This document shows, piece by piece, positions 17,220 to 26,665 of a stretch of DNA of 64,000 nucleotides (positions are counted from its first letter, which is position 1; each line of letters starts with the position of its first letter). The stretch lies in the NCBI RefSeq assembly GCF_010685995.1, contig NZ_JAAGWK010000025.1:62001-126000 (forward strand). The letters run 5' to 3'. The translations under genes and the position numbers were made by a program. This DNA comes from Goekera deserti (lineage in GTDB: Bacteria > Actinomycetota > Actinomycetes > Mycobacteriales > Geodermatophilaceae). Under the pieces are notes generated by a model, which had not been told where the DNA came from, made no database searches, and worked only from the letters and a program-made list of their open reading frames with translations.

Positions 17220-19260
17220 CCGACCCGTCCAGCAGCATGCCCTGGTAGTCCTGCTCGCCGGTGCGGGTCCAGTGCGCGTCCGGGCCCAGCTGCCAGCTGC
17301 GCACGTCGGGCGCCATGGCCGCGTCGAACATCCGTTGCAGCTGGCGGCGGGCCGGCTCGTCGTTGACCCGCAGCAGCACCTCCACGCGGCGGTCGAGGTT
17401 GCGGTGCATCAGGTCGGCGCTGCCCAGCCACCACTCGGACTCGCCGGCGTTGACGAACTGGATGACCCGGGAGTGCTCCAGGAAGCGCCCGACGATCGAG
17501 CGCACCCGGATGTTCTCGCTCACCCCGGGCATGCCCGGGCGCAGCGAGCAGATGCCGCGGATGAGCAGCTCCACCGGCACACCGGCACCCGAGGCGGCGT
17601 ACAGCGCGTCGATCAGCTCCTCGTCGACCAGGGAGTTGACCTTGATCCGGATGCCGCTGGCCTTGCCCTCGGCGGCGTTGCGGGCCTCGCGGCGGATCTT
17701 CTCCAGCAACCCGGCGCGCACGCTGTGCGGGGCCACCAGCAGCGAGCGGTAGGTGGTCTGCCGCGAGTAGCCGGTGAGGGTGTTGAACAGGTCGGTGAGG
17801 TCGGCACCCACCCGCGGGTCGGCGGTGAGGACGCCGAGGTCCTCGTAGAGCCGGGCGGTCTTGGGGTTGTAGTTGCCGGTGCCGATGTGGCAGTAGCGGC
17901 GCAGCACGCCGTTCTCCCGCCGCACCACCAGCGCGGTCTTGCAGTGGGTCTTCAGGCCCACCAGCCCGTAGACGACGTGCACCCCGGCGCGCTCCAGCGA
18001 GCGGGCCCAGCTGATGTTGGCCGCCTCGTCGAAGCGGGCCTTGATCTCCACCAGCGCCACGACCTGCTTGCCGGCCTCGGCCGCCTCGATCAGCGCCTGC
18101 ACGATGGGGGAGTCGCCCGAGGTGCGGTACAGCGTCTGCTTGATCGCCAGCACGTGCGGGTCGGCGGCGGCCTGCTCGATGAAGCTCTGCACGCTGGTCG
18201 CGAACGAGTGGTAGGGGTGGTGCAGCAGCACGTCGCCCTCGCGCAGGGTGGCGAACACGCTCTTCGGGGTCTCGCCGTCGGTCAGCCGCGGGTGCGTGGC
18301 CGGCACGTACGGCTCGTCCTTGAGCTCGGGGCGGTCCAGGTCGTAGAAGGCCATCAGCGAGGCCAGGTCCAGCAGGCCGGGCACGTGGACGACGTCGCCG
18401 GGCTGCACCTCCAGCTCGTGCACCAGGACGTCGAGGATCCCCGGGTCCATCGACTCGGTGACCTCCAGCCGCACCGCCGGGCCGAACCGGCGGCGGGCCA
18501 GCTCGCGCTCCAGGCTCTGCAGCAGGTTCTCGTCGCGGTCCTCCTCCACCTCGACGTCGGCGTTGCGCGTGACCCGGAACAGGTGGTGGTCCAGCACGTC
18601 GAGGCCGGGGAACAGCTGGGTGAGGTGCGCGGCGATGAGGTCCTCCAGCGGGAGGAAGGTGGTCTGCTGCGCCGCCGGCAGCACCGGGATGAACCGCGGC
18701 ACGTTGTTCGGCACCTTGATCCGGGCGAACCGCGGCGCGCCGGTCTCCGGGTCGCGCACCGAGACGGCGAGGTTGAGCGAGAGGCCGCTGATGTAGGGGA
18801 ACGGGTGCGCCGGGTCGACCGCCAGCGGGGTCAGCACCGGGAAGACCTGGTCACGGAAGTACTCCCGCAGCCGCCGGGACTCCGCGTCGTCCAGCTCGCT
18901 CCAGTGCACGATCCGGATGCCGTGCTCCTCCAGCCGCGGCACGACGTCCTTGTCGAAGACGTTGCCGTGCCGGTGCACCAGGTCCTGGGTGCGCTGGGTG
19001 ATCCGGGTCAGCTGCTCGCGGATGCTGAGCCCGTCGGGGGAGCGCACGGTGAGCCCGGTGCTCTGCCTCCGCTTCAGCCCGGCGATGCGGACCATGTAGA
19101 ACTCGTCGAGGTTGCTGGCGAAGATGGCCAGGAACTTCACCCGCTCCAGCAGCGGGAGCGTGTCGTCCTCGGCGAGCTCCAACACCCGGGCGTTGAAGTC
19201 GAGCCAGGACAGCTCGCGGTTGATGAAGCGGTCGGCGGGCAGCGTCGTCTCACTCGGCAC
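17203..19260 (-). CDS. ppk: Polyphosphate kinase 1
   Basis: PPK1 reversibly polymerises the ATP gamma-phosphate into inorganic polyphosphate. The 685-residue enzyme has the N, H, C1 and C2 domains in order, beginning with [20 protein letters not shown]. The autophosphorylated histidine is His458 in [18 protein letters not shown], and the second conserved His lies in [13 protein letters not shown]. The GTG at 19260 is chosen at the family N-terminus; the frame stays open far upstream through fbiD, but that is antisense-type noise. fbiD lies 56 bases upstream on the same strand and mutT1 overlaps downstream, so all three may share a transcript. Confidence 0.95.
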   Translation of the reverse strand: MPSETTLPADRFINRELSWLDFNARVLELAEDDTLPLLERVKFLAIFASNLDEFYMVRIAGLKRRQSTGLTVRSPDGLSIREQLTRITQRTQDLVHRHGNVFDKDVVPRLEEHGIRIVHWSELDDAESRRLREYFRDQVFPVLTPLAVDPAHPFPYISGLSLNLAVSVRDPETGAPRFARIKVPNNVPRFIPVLPAAQQTTFLPLEDLIAAHLTQLFPGLDVLDHHLFRVTRNADVEVEEDRDENLLQSLERELARRRFGPAVRLEVTESMDPGILDVLVHELEVQPGDVVHVPGLLDLASLMAFYDLDRPELKDEPYVPATHPRLTDGETPKSVFATLREGDVLLHHPYHSFATSVQSFIEQAAADPHVLAIKQTLYRTSGDSPIVQALIEAAEAGKQVVALVEIKARFDEAANISWARSLERAGVHVVYGLVGLKTHCKTALVVRRENGVLRRYCHIGTGNYNPKTARLYEDLGVLTADPRVGADLTDLFNTLTGYSRQTTYRSLLVAPHSVRAGLLEKIRREARNAAEGKASGIRIKVNSLVDEELIDALYAASGAGVPVELLIRGICSLRPGMPGVSENIRVRSIVGRFLEHSRVIQFVNAGESEWWLGSADLMHRNLDRRVEVLLRVNDEPARRQLQRMFDAAMAPDVRSWQLGPDAHWTRTGEQDYQGMLLDGSGEIAG

Positions 19261-19316
19261 CGGATCATCGTGCCCCACCCGGGTGAACGGCGGGAGTCGG
19301 CGCTCCCTGGCCCCGG

Positions 19317-19985
19317 TCAGTCGGCGCAGGTCACCGGTGCAGCCGTCGCGCCGGCCCGGGCCAGCCACGCGGTCGTGTGCGCGCCCAGCCCCAGCCGGCG
19401 GGCGGCCGCCAGGTCGGCCTCGGTGTCCACGTCGAGAGCCAGCCCCGGCCAGGCCCCGCCGAGCCGCACCGCGCCGGACGCCTCGTGGGCCGCCGCCGAG
19501 CCCCGGCCGAAGCGCGGTTCCAGCGTCACGCCGCGCGCCGTCAGCAGCGTCGTCCCGCTGCCGTCGTGGTCGGCCACGAACGCCCGCCGGTGACCGGCGG
19601 CCGCGGTGAGCGCGGCGGTGAGCTCGGCCGGCCGCAGCGCGGCCACGTCGGAGTTCAGCGTGGCGACCGCCGTCGCCCCGCCCCGCCGCGCCGTGGCCGC
19701 CGCGTGGGCCAGCGCCGCGTTGAGGCCGCCGTCCGGCTCGTCCGGCACGGTGCGGGCGCCCAGCCGCACGGCCAGCGCACCGGCCGCCGGGTCGTCGGTG
19801 ACCACCAGCACCCCGCCCACGCACCCGACGTCCACGCACGCGACGGCAGCGGTGAGGGTGTCGGCGAGCAGGGCCAGCACCAGGTCGCGGTGCGCGGACG
19901 CGTCCCCGGCCGCACTGGCCGGGGCCAGCCGTGTCTTGGCGCCGTCCAGCCGCTTCGCCGGCACCACCACGGTCCACTGCTGCAC
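19317..19985 (-). CDS. fbiD: Phosphoenolpyruvate/2-phospholactate guanylyltransferase (F420 synthesis)
   Basis: FbiD (CofC family) activates phosphoenolpyruvate with GTP, giving the precursor that FbiA joins to Fo in coenzyme F420 biosynthesis. The 222-residue nucleotidyltransferase starts [20 protein letters not shown], the CofC signature with PxK-x-x-x-x-KTRLA. [22 protein letters not shown] and [10 protein letters not shown] provide the nucleotide and metal sites, and the [10 protein letters not shown] segment closes the domain. The GTG at 19985 is placed at this conserved N-terminus; the open frame upstream encodes low-complexity Arg-rich sequence. It sits next to ppk, as in mycobacteria. 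No other F420 genes are in the window. Confidence 0.9.
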   Translation of the reverse strand: MQQWTVVVPAKRLDGAKTRLAPASAAGDASAHRDLVLALLADTLTAAVACVDVGCVGGVLVVTDDPAAGALAVRLGARTVPDEPDGGLNAALAHAAATARRGGATAVATLNSDVAALRPAELTAALTAAAGHRRAFVADHDGSGTTLLTARGVTLEPRFGRGSAAAHEASGAVRLGGAWPGLALDVDTEADLAAARRLGLGAHTTAWLARAGATAAPVTCAD

Positions 19986-20209
19986 GGCACCATGGCAGCA
20001 CACCGCTGCCGCGCGGGCGCCGCGGCCGTGACCGTGACCCCGGCCACGGGGGCGGCGTGTGCGTCGCGGTCCGGACGGTGCACGATCAGGGGCGTCGTGA
20101 GCCGTCCCGGCCCACCGCACGCCGTCGCGCTGCACGGCGTGCGGCGAGCCGGGCGTCCCACGACCAGGCGGTCCGATCCCGCTGCGGACCACGAGAGGCG
20201 GAGGTGCCG

Positions 20210-21085
20210 GTGCCCACGGTGAGGCGTGCGCCCACGAGCGGGCGGCTGCCCGCGGTCCGACGACGCTGCGCGGCGGGCCCCGGCGGTCGTCCGCCCCGGC
20301 GCGTCACCCGCCGCCCGCTAAACAACGCCCTGCGCTTCGTCGTGGCCGTGGTGTACCCGGCGTCCTCGCTGATGTTCCGGCAGCACCACCGGCACACCGA
20401 GCGCATCCCGCCCACCGGCGGCGTGCTGCTGGTGGCCAACCACGTGTCGGTGCTCGACCCGCTGGCCTGCGCCCGGATGGTCTGGGACAGCGGCCGCGTC
20501 CCGCACTTCCTGGCCAAGGACGCGGTGTTCCGCAGCTGGTACGGCGTGGTCCTGCGGGCAGCCGGCCAGATCCCGGTGTCCCGCGGCTCCTCCGACGCAG
20601 GCTCCTCGGTGGACCAGGCCCGGCAGACCCTCGCCGACGGCAAGCTGGTGGTCATCTACCCGGAGGGCTCCGTCACCCGGGACCCGGACTGGTGGCCCAT
20701 GCAGGCACGCACCGGGGTGGCCCGGCTGGCACTGACCACCGACGCCGTCGTCCTGCCGGTGGCGCAGTGGGGCCCGCAGCTGCTGCACGACTACCACGCC
20801 CGGCGGCTGCACCTGCGGCCCCGGACGCCGACCGAGCACCTGGTCGGCGAGCCGGTCGACCTGTCCGGGCTGCGCGCCGAGGTGCGTGCCGGCCGGCCGC
20901 TGAGCGGCCCGCTGCTGCGCGAGGTCACCGACCTGCTGATGGGCCGGGTCCGCGACCAGCTCGCCGAGATCCGCCAGGAGGAGCCCCCCGCGGGCTTCCA
21001 CCCCCGAGCCGTCCGACCCGTCCCACCCGCCGACGAGCTGCCCGCCCCGGGCACCGGTGGGCAACCTCCGGAGGAGCGCGCATGA
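20210..21085 (+). CDS. plsC: 1-acyl-sn-glycerol-3-phosphate acyltransferase family protein
   Basis: A PlsC-type acyltransferase of about 291 residues, expected to acylate lysophosphatidate at the inner membrane face. The catalytic [10 protein letters not shown] (H-x4-D) motif is near residue 75, PVSRGSSDA near 120 and the phosphate-binding [14 protein letters not shown] near 147. This last has Ser-Val where classical enzymes read EGTRS. The Arg-rich start and Pro-rich end are low complexity. The start is ambiguous among GTG codons at 20204, 20210 and 20219; I choose 20210 because GGAGG lies five bases before it. The stop overlaps gpsA (ATGA), linking acyl transfer to supply of glycerol-3-phosphate. 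It may instead acylate another acceptor. Confidence 0.88.
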   Translation: MPTVRRAPTSGRLPAVRRRCAAGPGGRPPRRVTRRPLNNALRFVVAVVYPASSLMFRQHHRHTERIPPTGGVLLVANHVSVLDPLACARMVWDSGRVPHFLAKDAVFRSWYGVVLRAAGQIPVSRGSSDAGSSVDQARQTLADGKLVVIYPEGSVTRDPDWWPMQARTGVARLALTTDAVVLPVAQWGPQLLHDYHARRLHLRPRTPTEHLVGEPVDLSGLRAEVRAGRPLSGPLLREVTDLLMGRVRDQLAEIRQEEPPAGFHPRAVRPVPPADELPAPGTGGQPPEERA

Positions 21086-22077
21086 CCCGTACCGCCGTCC
21101 TGGGCGCCGGCTCCTGGGGCACCACGTTCGCCAAGGTGCTCGCCGACGCCGGCTGCGACGTGCACCTGTTCGCCCGCCGTCCCGAGCTCGCCAAGGCGAT
21201 CACCGAGGACGGCGAGAACCGCGACTACCTGCCCGGCGTGCGGCTGCCGGACGCCGTGCGGGCCACCGCGGACGCCGCCGAGGCGCTGCTGGGCGTGGAC
21301 GTCGTGGTGCTCGCCGTGCCCTCGCAGTCGCTGCGGCACAACCTCACCGAGTGGCGGGCGCTGCTGCCCGGCGACGCCACGCTGCTGTCGCTGATGAAGG
21401 GCATCGAGCTGGGCACCACCAAGCGGATGAGCGAGGTGGTCTGCGAGGTCACCGGCGCCGGCAGCGACCGGGTGGCCGCGCTGAGCGGGCCCAACCTGGC
21501 CCGGGAGATCGCCGCCGAGCAGCCGGCCGCCACCGTCATCGCGTGCACCGACGCCGACCGCGCGGCCGCCCTCCAGGCGGCGTGCCACACCGGCTACTTC
21601 CGGCCGTACACCAACCCCGACCTGATCGGGTGCGAGCTCGGCGGCGCGGTGAAGAACGTCATCGCGCTGGCCTGTGGCATCGCCGCCGGACTGGGCTTCG
21701 GGGACAACACCCGGGCGTCGCTGATCACCCGAGGGCTGGCCGAGACCGCGCGGCTGGGTGCCGCGCTCGGCGCGGAACCGGCCACGTTCGCCGGGCTGGC
21801 GGGGCTGGGTGACCTGGTGGCCACGTGCTCCTCGCCGCTGTCCCGCAACCGCACGTTCGGGGAGAAGCTGGGCCAGGGCCTGTCGGTCGAGCAGGTGCAG
21901 CGCAGCACCCGGCAGACCGCCGAGGGCGTGAAGTCGTGTCGGTCGGTGCTGGACCTGGCGCGGGCGCACGGCGTCGACGTGCCGATCACCGAGGCCGTCG
22001 TGCGGGTGTGCCACGAGGGAGAGTCCGCGGCGCGGATGGTTCGCGAGATCATGAGCCGAGAGGCGAAGCCGGAGTAG
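21082..22077 (+). CDS. gpsA: Glycerol-3-phosphate dehydrogenase [NAD(P)+]
   Basis: GpsA reduces dihydroxyacetone phosphate to sn-glycerol-3-phosphate, the phospholipid backbone. The 331-residue protein begins with the Rossmann motif [20 protein letters not shown]. Also present are the [11 protein letters not shown] segment, the catalytic-Lys region [20 protein letters not shown], and the substrate motif [19 protein letters not shown]. The ATG overlaps the acyltransferase stop by four bases and GGAGGA precedes it. The next gene begins 22 bases later, so the operon probably continues. Confidence 0.96.
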   Translation: MTRTAVLGAGSWGTTFAKVLADAGCDVHLFARRPELAKAITEDGENRDYLPGVRLPDAVRATADAAEALLGVDVVVLAVPSQSLRHNLTEWRALLPGDATLLSLMKGIELGTTKRMSEVVCEVTGAGSDRVAALSGPNLAREIAAEQPAATVIACTDADRAAALQAACHTGYFRPYTNPDLIGCELGGAVKNVIALACGIAAGLGFGDNTRASLITRGLAETARLGAALGAEPATFAGLAGLGDLVATCSSPLSRNRTFGEKLGQGLSVEQVQRSTRQTAEGVKSCRSVLDLARAHGVDVPITEAVVRVCHEGESAARMVREIMSREAKPE

Positions 22078-22099
22078 TGGACACGGAGAGGGAGCAGGA

Positions 22100-23239
22100 G
22101 TGAGCGAGCAGCTCCCCACCGGGGACGGCACCCGCCTGGTGCGGGCCGGGGACGAGCCGGTGGTGCCCGGCACCCCGCTGCGCCCCAGCCCGGTGTTCGC
22201 CGCGCCCTACCACCTGGGCGACCTGCCGCCGCGGGCGAACGGCGCGGACTCCTACGCCCGGCCCGAGCACCCCACCCTGCGGGTGTTCGAGCGGGCGGTG
22301 GGCGAGCTGGACGGCGGGCTGTGCCTGTCCTTCGCCACCGGGATGGCGGCGATCAGCTCGGCGGTGCTGGCCGTGACCCGCGCCGGGGACCAGGTGGTGG
22401 TCCCCTCCGACGGCTACTACACCAGCCGGGTGCTGGCCCGCGAGGAGCTGGAGCGCTTCGGCCTGCAGGTGCGCTTCGTGCCCACGCTGGAGATCGAGGA
22501 CGTCGCCGCCCGCGGTGACCTCGCCGGCGTGGCCCTGGTGCTGCTGGAGACCCCGAGCAACCCGCAGCTGGACGTCTGCGACATCGCCGCCGTCGCCCGG
22601 GCCACCCGCGCCGCCGGCGCGCTGCTCGCGGTGGACAACACCACGGCGACGCCGATCGGGCAGCAGCCGCTGGCGCTCGGGGCGGACATGACGATGGGCG
22701 CGGACACCAAGGCGCTCACCGGGCACAGCGACCTGATGCTCGGCCACGTCAGCGTCACCGACGAGGCACTGCACGCCCGGCTGCGCGGCTGGCGCGACCA
22801 CACCGGCAACGCCCCCGGCGCGTTCGAGGCGTGGCTGGGGCACCGGTCCATGGGCACCCTCGACCTGCGGCTGGCCCGGCAGGCCACCAACGCGGCCGCG
22901 GTGTCCGAGCTGCTGGCCGCGCACCCGGCGGTCACCGGCGTCCGCTGGCCCGGGCGGCCGCAGGACCCCTCCCACGCCCTGGCCAGCCGGCAGATGCGCC
23001 GGCAGAACGGCGTGGTCTCCGCCGAGCTCGCCGACGCCGAGGCCGTGCGCACCCTGGTGGCCACCTGCCGGCTGGTGGACGCCGCGACCAGCTTCGGCGG
23101 CATCCACACCACCGTCGACCGCCGGGCCCAGTGGGGCGGGGACGCCGTCGCCGAGGGCTTCGTGCGGTTCTCCTGCGGCATCGAGGACACCGCCGACCTG
23201 GTCGCCGACCTCACCTGCGGCCTGGACGCCCTGGTCTGA
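22100..23239 (+). CDS. Cystathionine gamma-lyase/synthase family PLP enzyme
   Basis: This 379-residue fold-type I PLP enzyme belongs to the Cys/Met metabolism family. The cofactor lysine is in MGADTKALTGHSDLMLG (about residue 200), VDNTTATP is the strand with the PLP aspartate, and LETPSNPQLDVCDI is typical. The usual SRxGNPT-type segment is replaced by SYARPEHPTLRVFE, close to that of cystathionine gamma-lyases of actinobacteria. The reaction is probably cleavage of cystathionine to cysteine, 2-oxobutyrate and ammonia, but gamma-synthase or methionine lyase activity cannot be excluded. The GTG start follows GGAGAGGGAG. A GntR-type regulator lies 101 bases downstream on the same strand. Confidence 0.85.
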   Translation: MSEQLPTGDGTRLVRAGDEPVVPGTPLRPSPVFAAPYHLGDLPPRANGADSYARPEHPTLRVFERAVGELDGGLCLSFATGMAAISSAVLAVTRAGDQVVVPSDGYYTSRVLAREELERFGLQVRFVPTLEIEDVAARGDLAGVALVLLETPSNPQLDVCDIAAVARATRAAGALLAVDNTTATPIGQQPLALGADMTMGADTKALTGHSDLMLGHVSVTDEALHARLRGWRDHTGNAPGAFEAWLGHRSMGTLDLRLARQATNAAAVSELLAAHPAVTGVRWPGRPQDPSHALASRQMRRQNGVVSAELADAEAVRTLVATCRLVDAATSFGGIHTTVDRRAQWGGDAVAEGFVRFSCGIEDTADLVADLTCGLDALV

Positions 23240-23340
23240 GTGGAGTCGCCGGCAACGCCGCAACGGGGCTTGCCCGGACGCCGGTGCGGGTGCACCGTGT
23301 CGGCGCGGACGGCTGCGGGGACGTCGAGAGGGAGCAGGTC

Positions 23341-23730
23341 ATGACGGGGACCGTTGGTCTGGGCGTCGTCGTCGACATCGGGGTGGCCACGCCGCCGTAC
23401 GAGCAGATCCGCACCCAGGTCGCCGCGCTCGTGCACTCCGGCGCCCTCGCCGACGGGGACCGGCTGCCCACGGTGCGCGCGCTGGCCGCCGACCTGGGCG
23501 TCGCGGCCGGCACCGTGGCGCGCGCGTACACCGAGCTCGAGGTCGACGGCCTGGTGCAGGGGCGCGGCCGGCTGGGCACCGTCGTGACCAGCACCCAGGG
23601 CGACCCGGCCCTGGCCCGCCTGCAGGTGACGGCCCACCGCCTGGTCGACGCCGCCCGCACCGACGGCCTGGACGACGACGCGGTCCGGACCGCGGTGGAG
23701 ACGGCGCTGCTGGGCCGCCCCCCGTCCTGA
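23341..23730 (+). CDS. Short GntR-family transcriptional regulator (YtrA type)
   Basis: This 129-residue protein has an N-terminal winged helix (PPYEQIRTQVAALVHSGALA and VRALAADLGVAAGTVARAY, about 20-75) and only a short helical tail of about 50 residues. That size fits the YtrA subgroup, which usually dimerises through the tail and represses adjacent transporter genes. Here no transporter adjoins it; the neighbours are the PLP enzyme and ddl. The ATG at 23341 follows GAGAGGGAG. The effector and target are unknown. Confidence 0.85.
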   Translation: MTGTVGLGVVVDIGVATPPYEQIRTQVAALVHSGALADGDRLPTVRALAADLGVAAGTVARAYTELEVDGLVQGRGRLGTVVTSTQGDPALARLQVTAHRLVDAARTDGLDDDAVRTAVETALLGRPPS

Positions 23731-23807
23731 CCGGACCGCCGCCCCGGGCCACCGGCCCCGGGCGGTTCCGGTGCGGCCCGTCGCCCGGGGCGGCGGGCGC
23801 TCTCCAC

Positions 23808-23813
23808 TAGGGT
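23808..23813 (+). promoter_or_regulatory. Candidate -10 box of a leaderless ddl transcript
   Basis: TAGGGT lies 8 bases before the ddl ATG, and the bases between (CACCGGCG) contain no ribosome-binding site. Confidence 0.5.
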
Positions 23814-23821
23814 CACCGGCG

Positions 23822-24964
23822 ATGAGCGGGAACGCGAGCAAGCTCCGGATCGCCGTCGTCTTCGGCGGTCGCAGCGCCGAGCACGCGGTGTCCTGCGTGT
23901 CCGCCGGCAGCGTGATCGCCGCGCTGGACCCCGACCGCTACGAGGTGGTGCCCGTCGGCATCACCCGGGAGGGCCGGTGGGTGCTCTCCGACGCCGGCCC
24001 CGCGGAGCTGGCCATCGTGGCGGGCCGGCTGCCCGAGGTGTCCGGCGGCACCGCGGTGTCCCTGGTGGGCGACCCGGCCGGTCGCGGGCTGGCCGTGCTG
24101 GAACCGGGGGTCGGCATCGGGCGGGCGCTCACCGCCGTCGACATCGTGTTCCCGGTGCTGCACGGCGCGTACGGCGAGGACGGCACCATCCAGGGCCTGC
24201 TGGAGATGGCCGGGCTGCCCTACGTCGGGTCCGGCGTGTTCGCCAGCGCCGCGTCGATGGACAAGGAGTTCACCAAGAAGCTGCTGGCCGCCTCCGGCAT
24301 CCCGCAGGGCGACCACGTGGTGCTCCGGGACGCCGCCGGCGCCCTGACCAGCGACCCCGCGGCCCTCGACCAGGCCACCCGCGACCGGCTCGGGCTGCCC
24401 GTCTTCGTCAAGCCCTCGCGCGCCGGCTCCAGCATCGGCATCACCAAGGTCACCGACTGGGACGGGTTCCCCGACGCCGTCGCCACCGCCGCCGCCGTCG
24501 ACCCCAAGGTGCTCGTCGAGGCCGCCGTGCCGGGCCGGGAGATCGAGTGCGGCGTGCTGGCCGGGGTCGGCGGCGCGCCTCCCGAGGTCAGCCTGCCCGC
24601 CGAGATCCGGCTGCGGCCGGGCACCGACTGGTACGACTTCAGCGTCAAGTACGTCGACGGCGCGGTCGACGTCGACGTGCCCGCGGACCTCACGCCCGAG
24701 CAGGTCGCCCGGATCCAGGACGTCTCCCGGCGTGCCTACCTGGCCCTGGACTGCAGCGGCCTGGCCCGCGTCGACTTCTTCCTGAGCACCGACCCCGCCA
24801 CCGGGGAGGAGCGGGTGCTGGTCAACGAGGTCAACACGATGCCGGGCTTCACGCCCACCTCGATGTTCCCGCAGATGTGGGCCGCCTCCGGCCTGAGCTA
24901 CCCCGACCTCGTCGACCGGCTGGTCACCGGCGCGGTGGACGGCGGCCCCCGGTCGCACGGGTGA
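23822..24964 (+). CDS. ddl: D-alanine--D-alanine ligase
   Basis: Ddl makes the D-Ala-D-Ala dipeptide for peptidoglycan precursors, using ATP. The 380-residue ATP-grasp enzyme shows RIAVVFGGRSAEHAVSC at the start, then VFPVLHGAYGEDGTIQG. PVFVKPSRAGSSIGITKV is the ATP-grasp loop and EVNTMPGFTPTSMFPQMW the end motif. The length is at the upper end of the family, as in other actinobacteria. The ATG at 23822 has a TAGGGT box 8 bases upstream, suggesting leaderless translation. The stop overlaps the lipoprotein gene's GTG by four bases. Confidence 0.96.
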   Translation: MSGNASKLRIAVVFGGRSAEHAVSCVSAGSVIAALDPDRYEVVPVGITREGRWVLSDAGPAELAIVAGRLPEVSGGTAVSLVGDPAGRGLAVLEPGVGIGRALTAVDIVFPVLHGAYGEDGTIQGLLEMAGLPYVGSGVFASAASMDKEFTKKLLAASGIPQGDHVVLRDAAGALTSDPAALDQATRDRLGLPVFVKPSRAGSSIGITKVTDWDGFPDAVATAAAVDPKVLVEAAVPGREIECGVLAGVGGAPPEVSLPAEIRLRPGTDWYDFSVKYVDGAVDVDVPADLTPEQVARIQDVSRRAYLALDCSGLARVDFFLSTDPATGEERVLVNEVNTMPGFTPTSMFPQMWAASGLSYPDLVDRLVTGAVDGGPRSHG

Positions 24965-25632
24965 GCCGGTGCCGGCCCGCGGCAGCAGTGCTGCTGCTGG
25001 TCGCGCTCGCCGGCTGCGGTGGCGCGGACCCCGGCAGGTCCACCGCCGGCCCGGCCACCACCGACCGGGGGTCCACGGCCCCCGCGTCCGCGCCGCCGGT
25101 GCCGGGCTCGGCCGACGAGCTGGGTGCGTTGCTGCTCTCCGACGTCCCGTCGGGCCTGCCGCGGGTGCCCGACGAGGACCTGGACCCGCCGGCCGGACCC
25201 AAGACCGTCGACGACGTCGCCGGGTACGCCGACGACGCCGAGCACGAGCGGTCGGTGCTGGAGGGGTACGGGTACCGGTGGGGCTGGGAGCGGTTCTGGC
25301 AGGCCGACGGCGCGCAGACGACCGTGTTCCTCGACCAGTTCACCGGGGCGCCCGGTGCCCGGGCCTACGCCGAGGACCTGGCCCGCAACGACGCCGGCTA
25401 CTACTCCGGCGAGCTGCGCGACGACGACCCGCGCGCGCCCGAGGGCTGCCGGGTGCTGGTCGTCGACCGGCGGGCCGCCGAGGCCCGCGGCATGGGTGGC
25501 CCGGCGGTGCTCGGCTGGTGTGCCCGCGGCCACGTCAGCGTTGCGGTGTCGGCGGTGGCAGCCACGCCGGCGGCCGCCGCGGCGGAGATGTACGCCGCGC
25601 TGGAGGCCCAGCTGGCCCGTCTGCCCGGCTGA
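24961..25632 (+). CDS. Putative secreted lipoprotein
   Basis: The 223-residue product starts with a signal sequence and lipobox: a basic tip, then VLLLVALAGC, with Cys19 as the predicted lipidated residue. A Ser/Thr/Pro-rich linker to about residue 60 follows. The remaining domain (about 65-222) contains two Cys (in EGCRVLV and GWCARG) that could form a disulfide, and many acidic residues. I do not recognise the family. The GTG overlaps the ddl stop as GTGA, so the gene is translationally coupled to a cell-wall enzyme and the product may act at the envelope. It converges with the DUF3515 gene. Confidence 0.75.
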   Translation: MSRCRPAAAVLLLVALAGCGGADPGRSTAGPATTDRGSTAPASAPPVPGSADELGALLLSDVPSGLPRVPDEDLDPPAGPKTVDDVAGYADDAEHERSVLEGYGYRWGWERFWQADGAQTTVFLDQFTGAPGARAYAEDLARNDAGYYSGELRDDDPRAPEGCRVLVVDRRAAEARGMGGPAVLGWCARGHVSVAVSAVAATPAAAAAEMYAALEAQLARLPG

Positions 25633-25678
25633 GCGGCCGGTCCGGCACCGGCGCGCAGCCCGTCCCCGGGACCCGCGC

Positions 25679-26230
25679 TCAGTCGCGGGGCGCGGGCTCG
25701 ACGTAGGGGATGCTCGCGGCGATCAGCGGACCGAGTGCGGTGACCGTGGCGCTGTCCTCGGAGGACGGCACCCGCACCGTGATGGGCACGGTGCGGTCGA
25801 CCGAGGAGTAGACGTACACGTCGGGGTCGCTGAGGTCGACGCTCCAGGTCACCTGGTTCAGGGTGACCAGGAAGGCGTCCGGCGGGTAGTCGGTCGGCGG
25901 GGTGCCGCAGACCATCGTGATCGGCGGGTCGCCCCACGCGTAGGCGTACGGCGACGCCGACTCCACCCGGCGCGACTGCTCCCCGGCCAGCTCCGGCGGC
26001 AGGCTGCTCATCAGCGCCGGGCAGGCGGCCTCCGCCTCGGGGGTCACCGGCGGGGTGTCGACCGGCACGGTGGGCAGCTCGCTGAACGGCGTCTGCGCCG
26101 GCGCCGAGACGGCGGCCGGGTCGTCGGAGGAGGTGCGGTCCACCCGCTGCACGAGCACCAGCACCACCCCGACCACCACCACCAGGACGGCGGCGACCAC
26201 GACGGCGGCGCGGCGCAGGGTGTCCTCCAC
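25679..26230 (-). CDS. DUF3515 family membrane-anchored protein
   Basis: This 183-residue protein has one N-terminal transmembrane helix (about residues 9-30, almost all Val/Ala/Leu) and an extracytoplasmic domain. That domain carries conserved Cys in AACPALM and MVCGTPP, and the signatures YAWGDPPITMVCG and YVYSSVDRTVPITVRVP. DUF3515 proteins sit beside ddl and thiL across actinobacteria, but their function is unknown. The GTG at 26230 is the only plausible start; the open frame continues toward the Lrp-type gene without another ATG or GTG. Confidence 0.82.
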   Translation of the reverse strand: MEDTLRRAAVVVAAVLVVVVGVVLVLVQRVDRTSSDDPAAVSAPAQTPFSELPTVPVDTPPVTPEAEAACPALMSSLPPELAGEQSRRVESASPYAYAWGDPPITMVCGTPPTDYPPDAFLVTLNQVTWSVDLSDPDVYVYSSVDRTVPITVRVPSSEDSATVTALGPLIAASIPYVEPAPRD

Positions 26231-26339
26231 CGAGCGCGCGGGCGGCGGGGTGTCCGGTGCGTCGGACGTGCCCCCGGTACCGGCGGACGGGCCGGGGAGG
26301 CCGTCCGCCGGGCCGGCGTCCGGGTCGCTGCTCAGCAGG

Positions 26340-26573
26340 TCAGAGGTTGACGACGGGGCAGGTGAGCGTGCGGGTGATGCCGTCGACCGACTGCACCCGC
26401 GCCACCACCAGCCGGCCGAGCTCGTCCACGGTGCTGGCCTCGGCGCGCACGATCACGTCGTAGGGGCCGGTGACGTCCTCGGCCCGCGTCACCCCGGCGA
26501 TCTCGGCGATGGTCGTGGCGACCGCGGCTGCCTTGCCGACTTCGGTCTGGATGAGGATGTAGGCGTGGACCAC
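26340..26573 (-). CDS. Lrp/AsnC ligand-binding (RAM) domain protein
   Basis: The 77-residue product is a stand-alone RAM domain: VHAYILIQTEVGKAAAVA, then EDVTGPYDVIVRAEA and GITRTLTCPVVNL. It lacks the DNA-binding helix-turn-helix of full Lrp regulators. Proteins of this size form oligomers and may bind amino acids or modulate other Lrp proteins. The GTG at 26573 starts the conserved sequence; the open frame to 26687 reads into the thiL promoter region. It is divergent from thiL, with the DUF3515 gene 109 bases downstream on the same strand. Confidence 0.85.
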   Translation of the reverse strand: MVHAYILIQTEVGKAAAVATTIAEIAGVTRAEDVTGPYDVIVRAEASTVDELGRLVVARVQSVDGITRTLTCPVVNL

Positions 26574-26665
26574 GGGAGACCCTTCCTCGGGCAACACTGC
26601 CGGGACGTCGTGCCCGCCAGCTGGCGGGCCGATCGGCAACCTACCGCAGCGAGCCGGGAGGGTCG

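Noticed and set aside
19931-20209. Upstream extension of the acyltransferase by about 90 codons
   Set aside because: The extension is Arg-rich, overlaps the start of fbiD on the other strand and lacks a ribosome-binding site. GGAGG at 20200-20204 marks a start at 20210.
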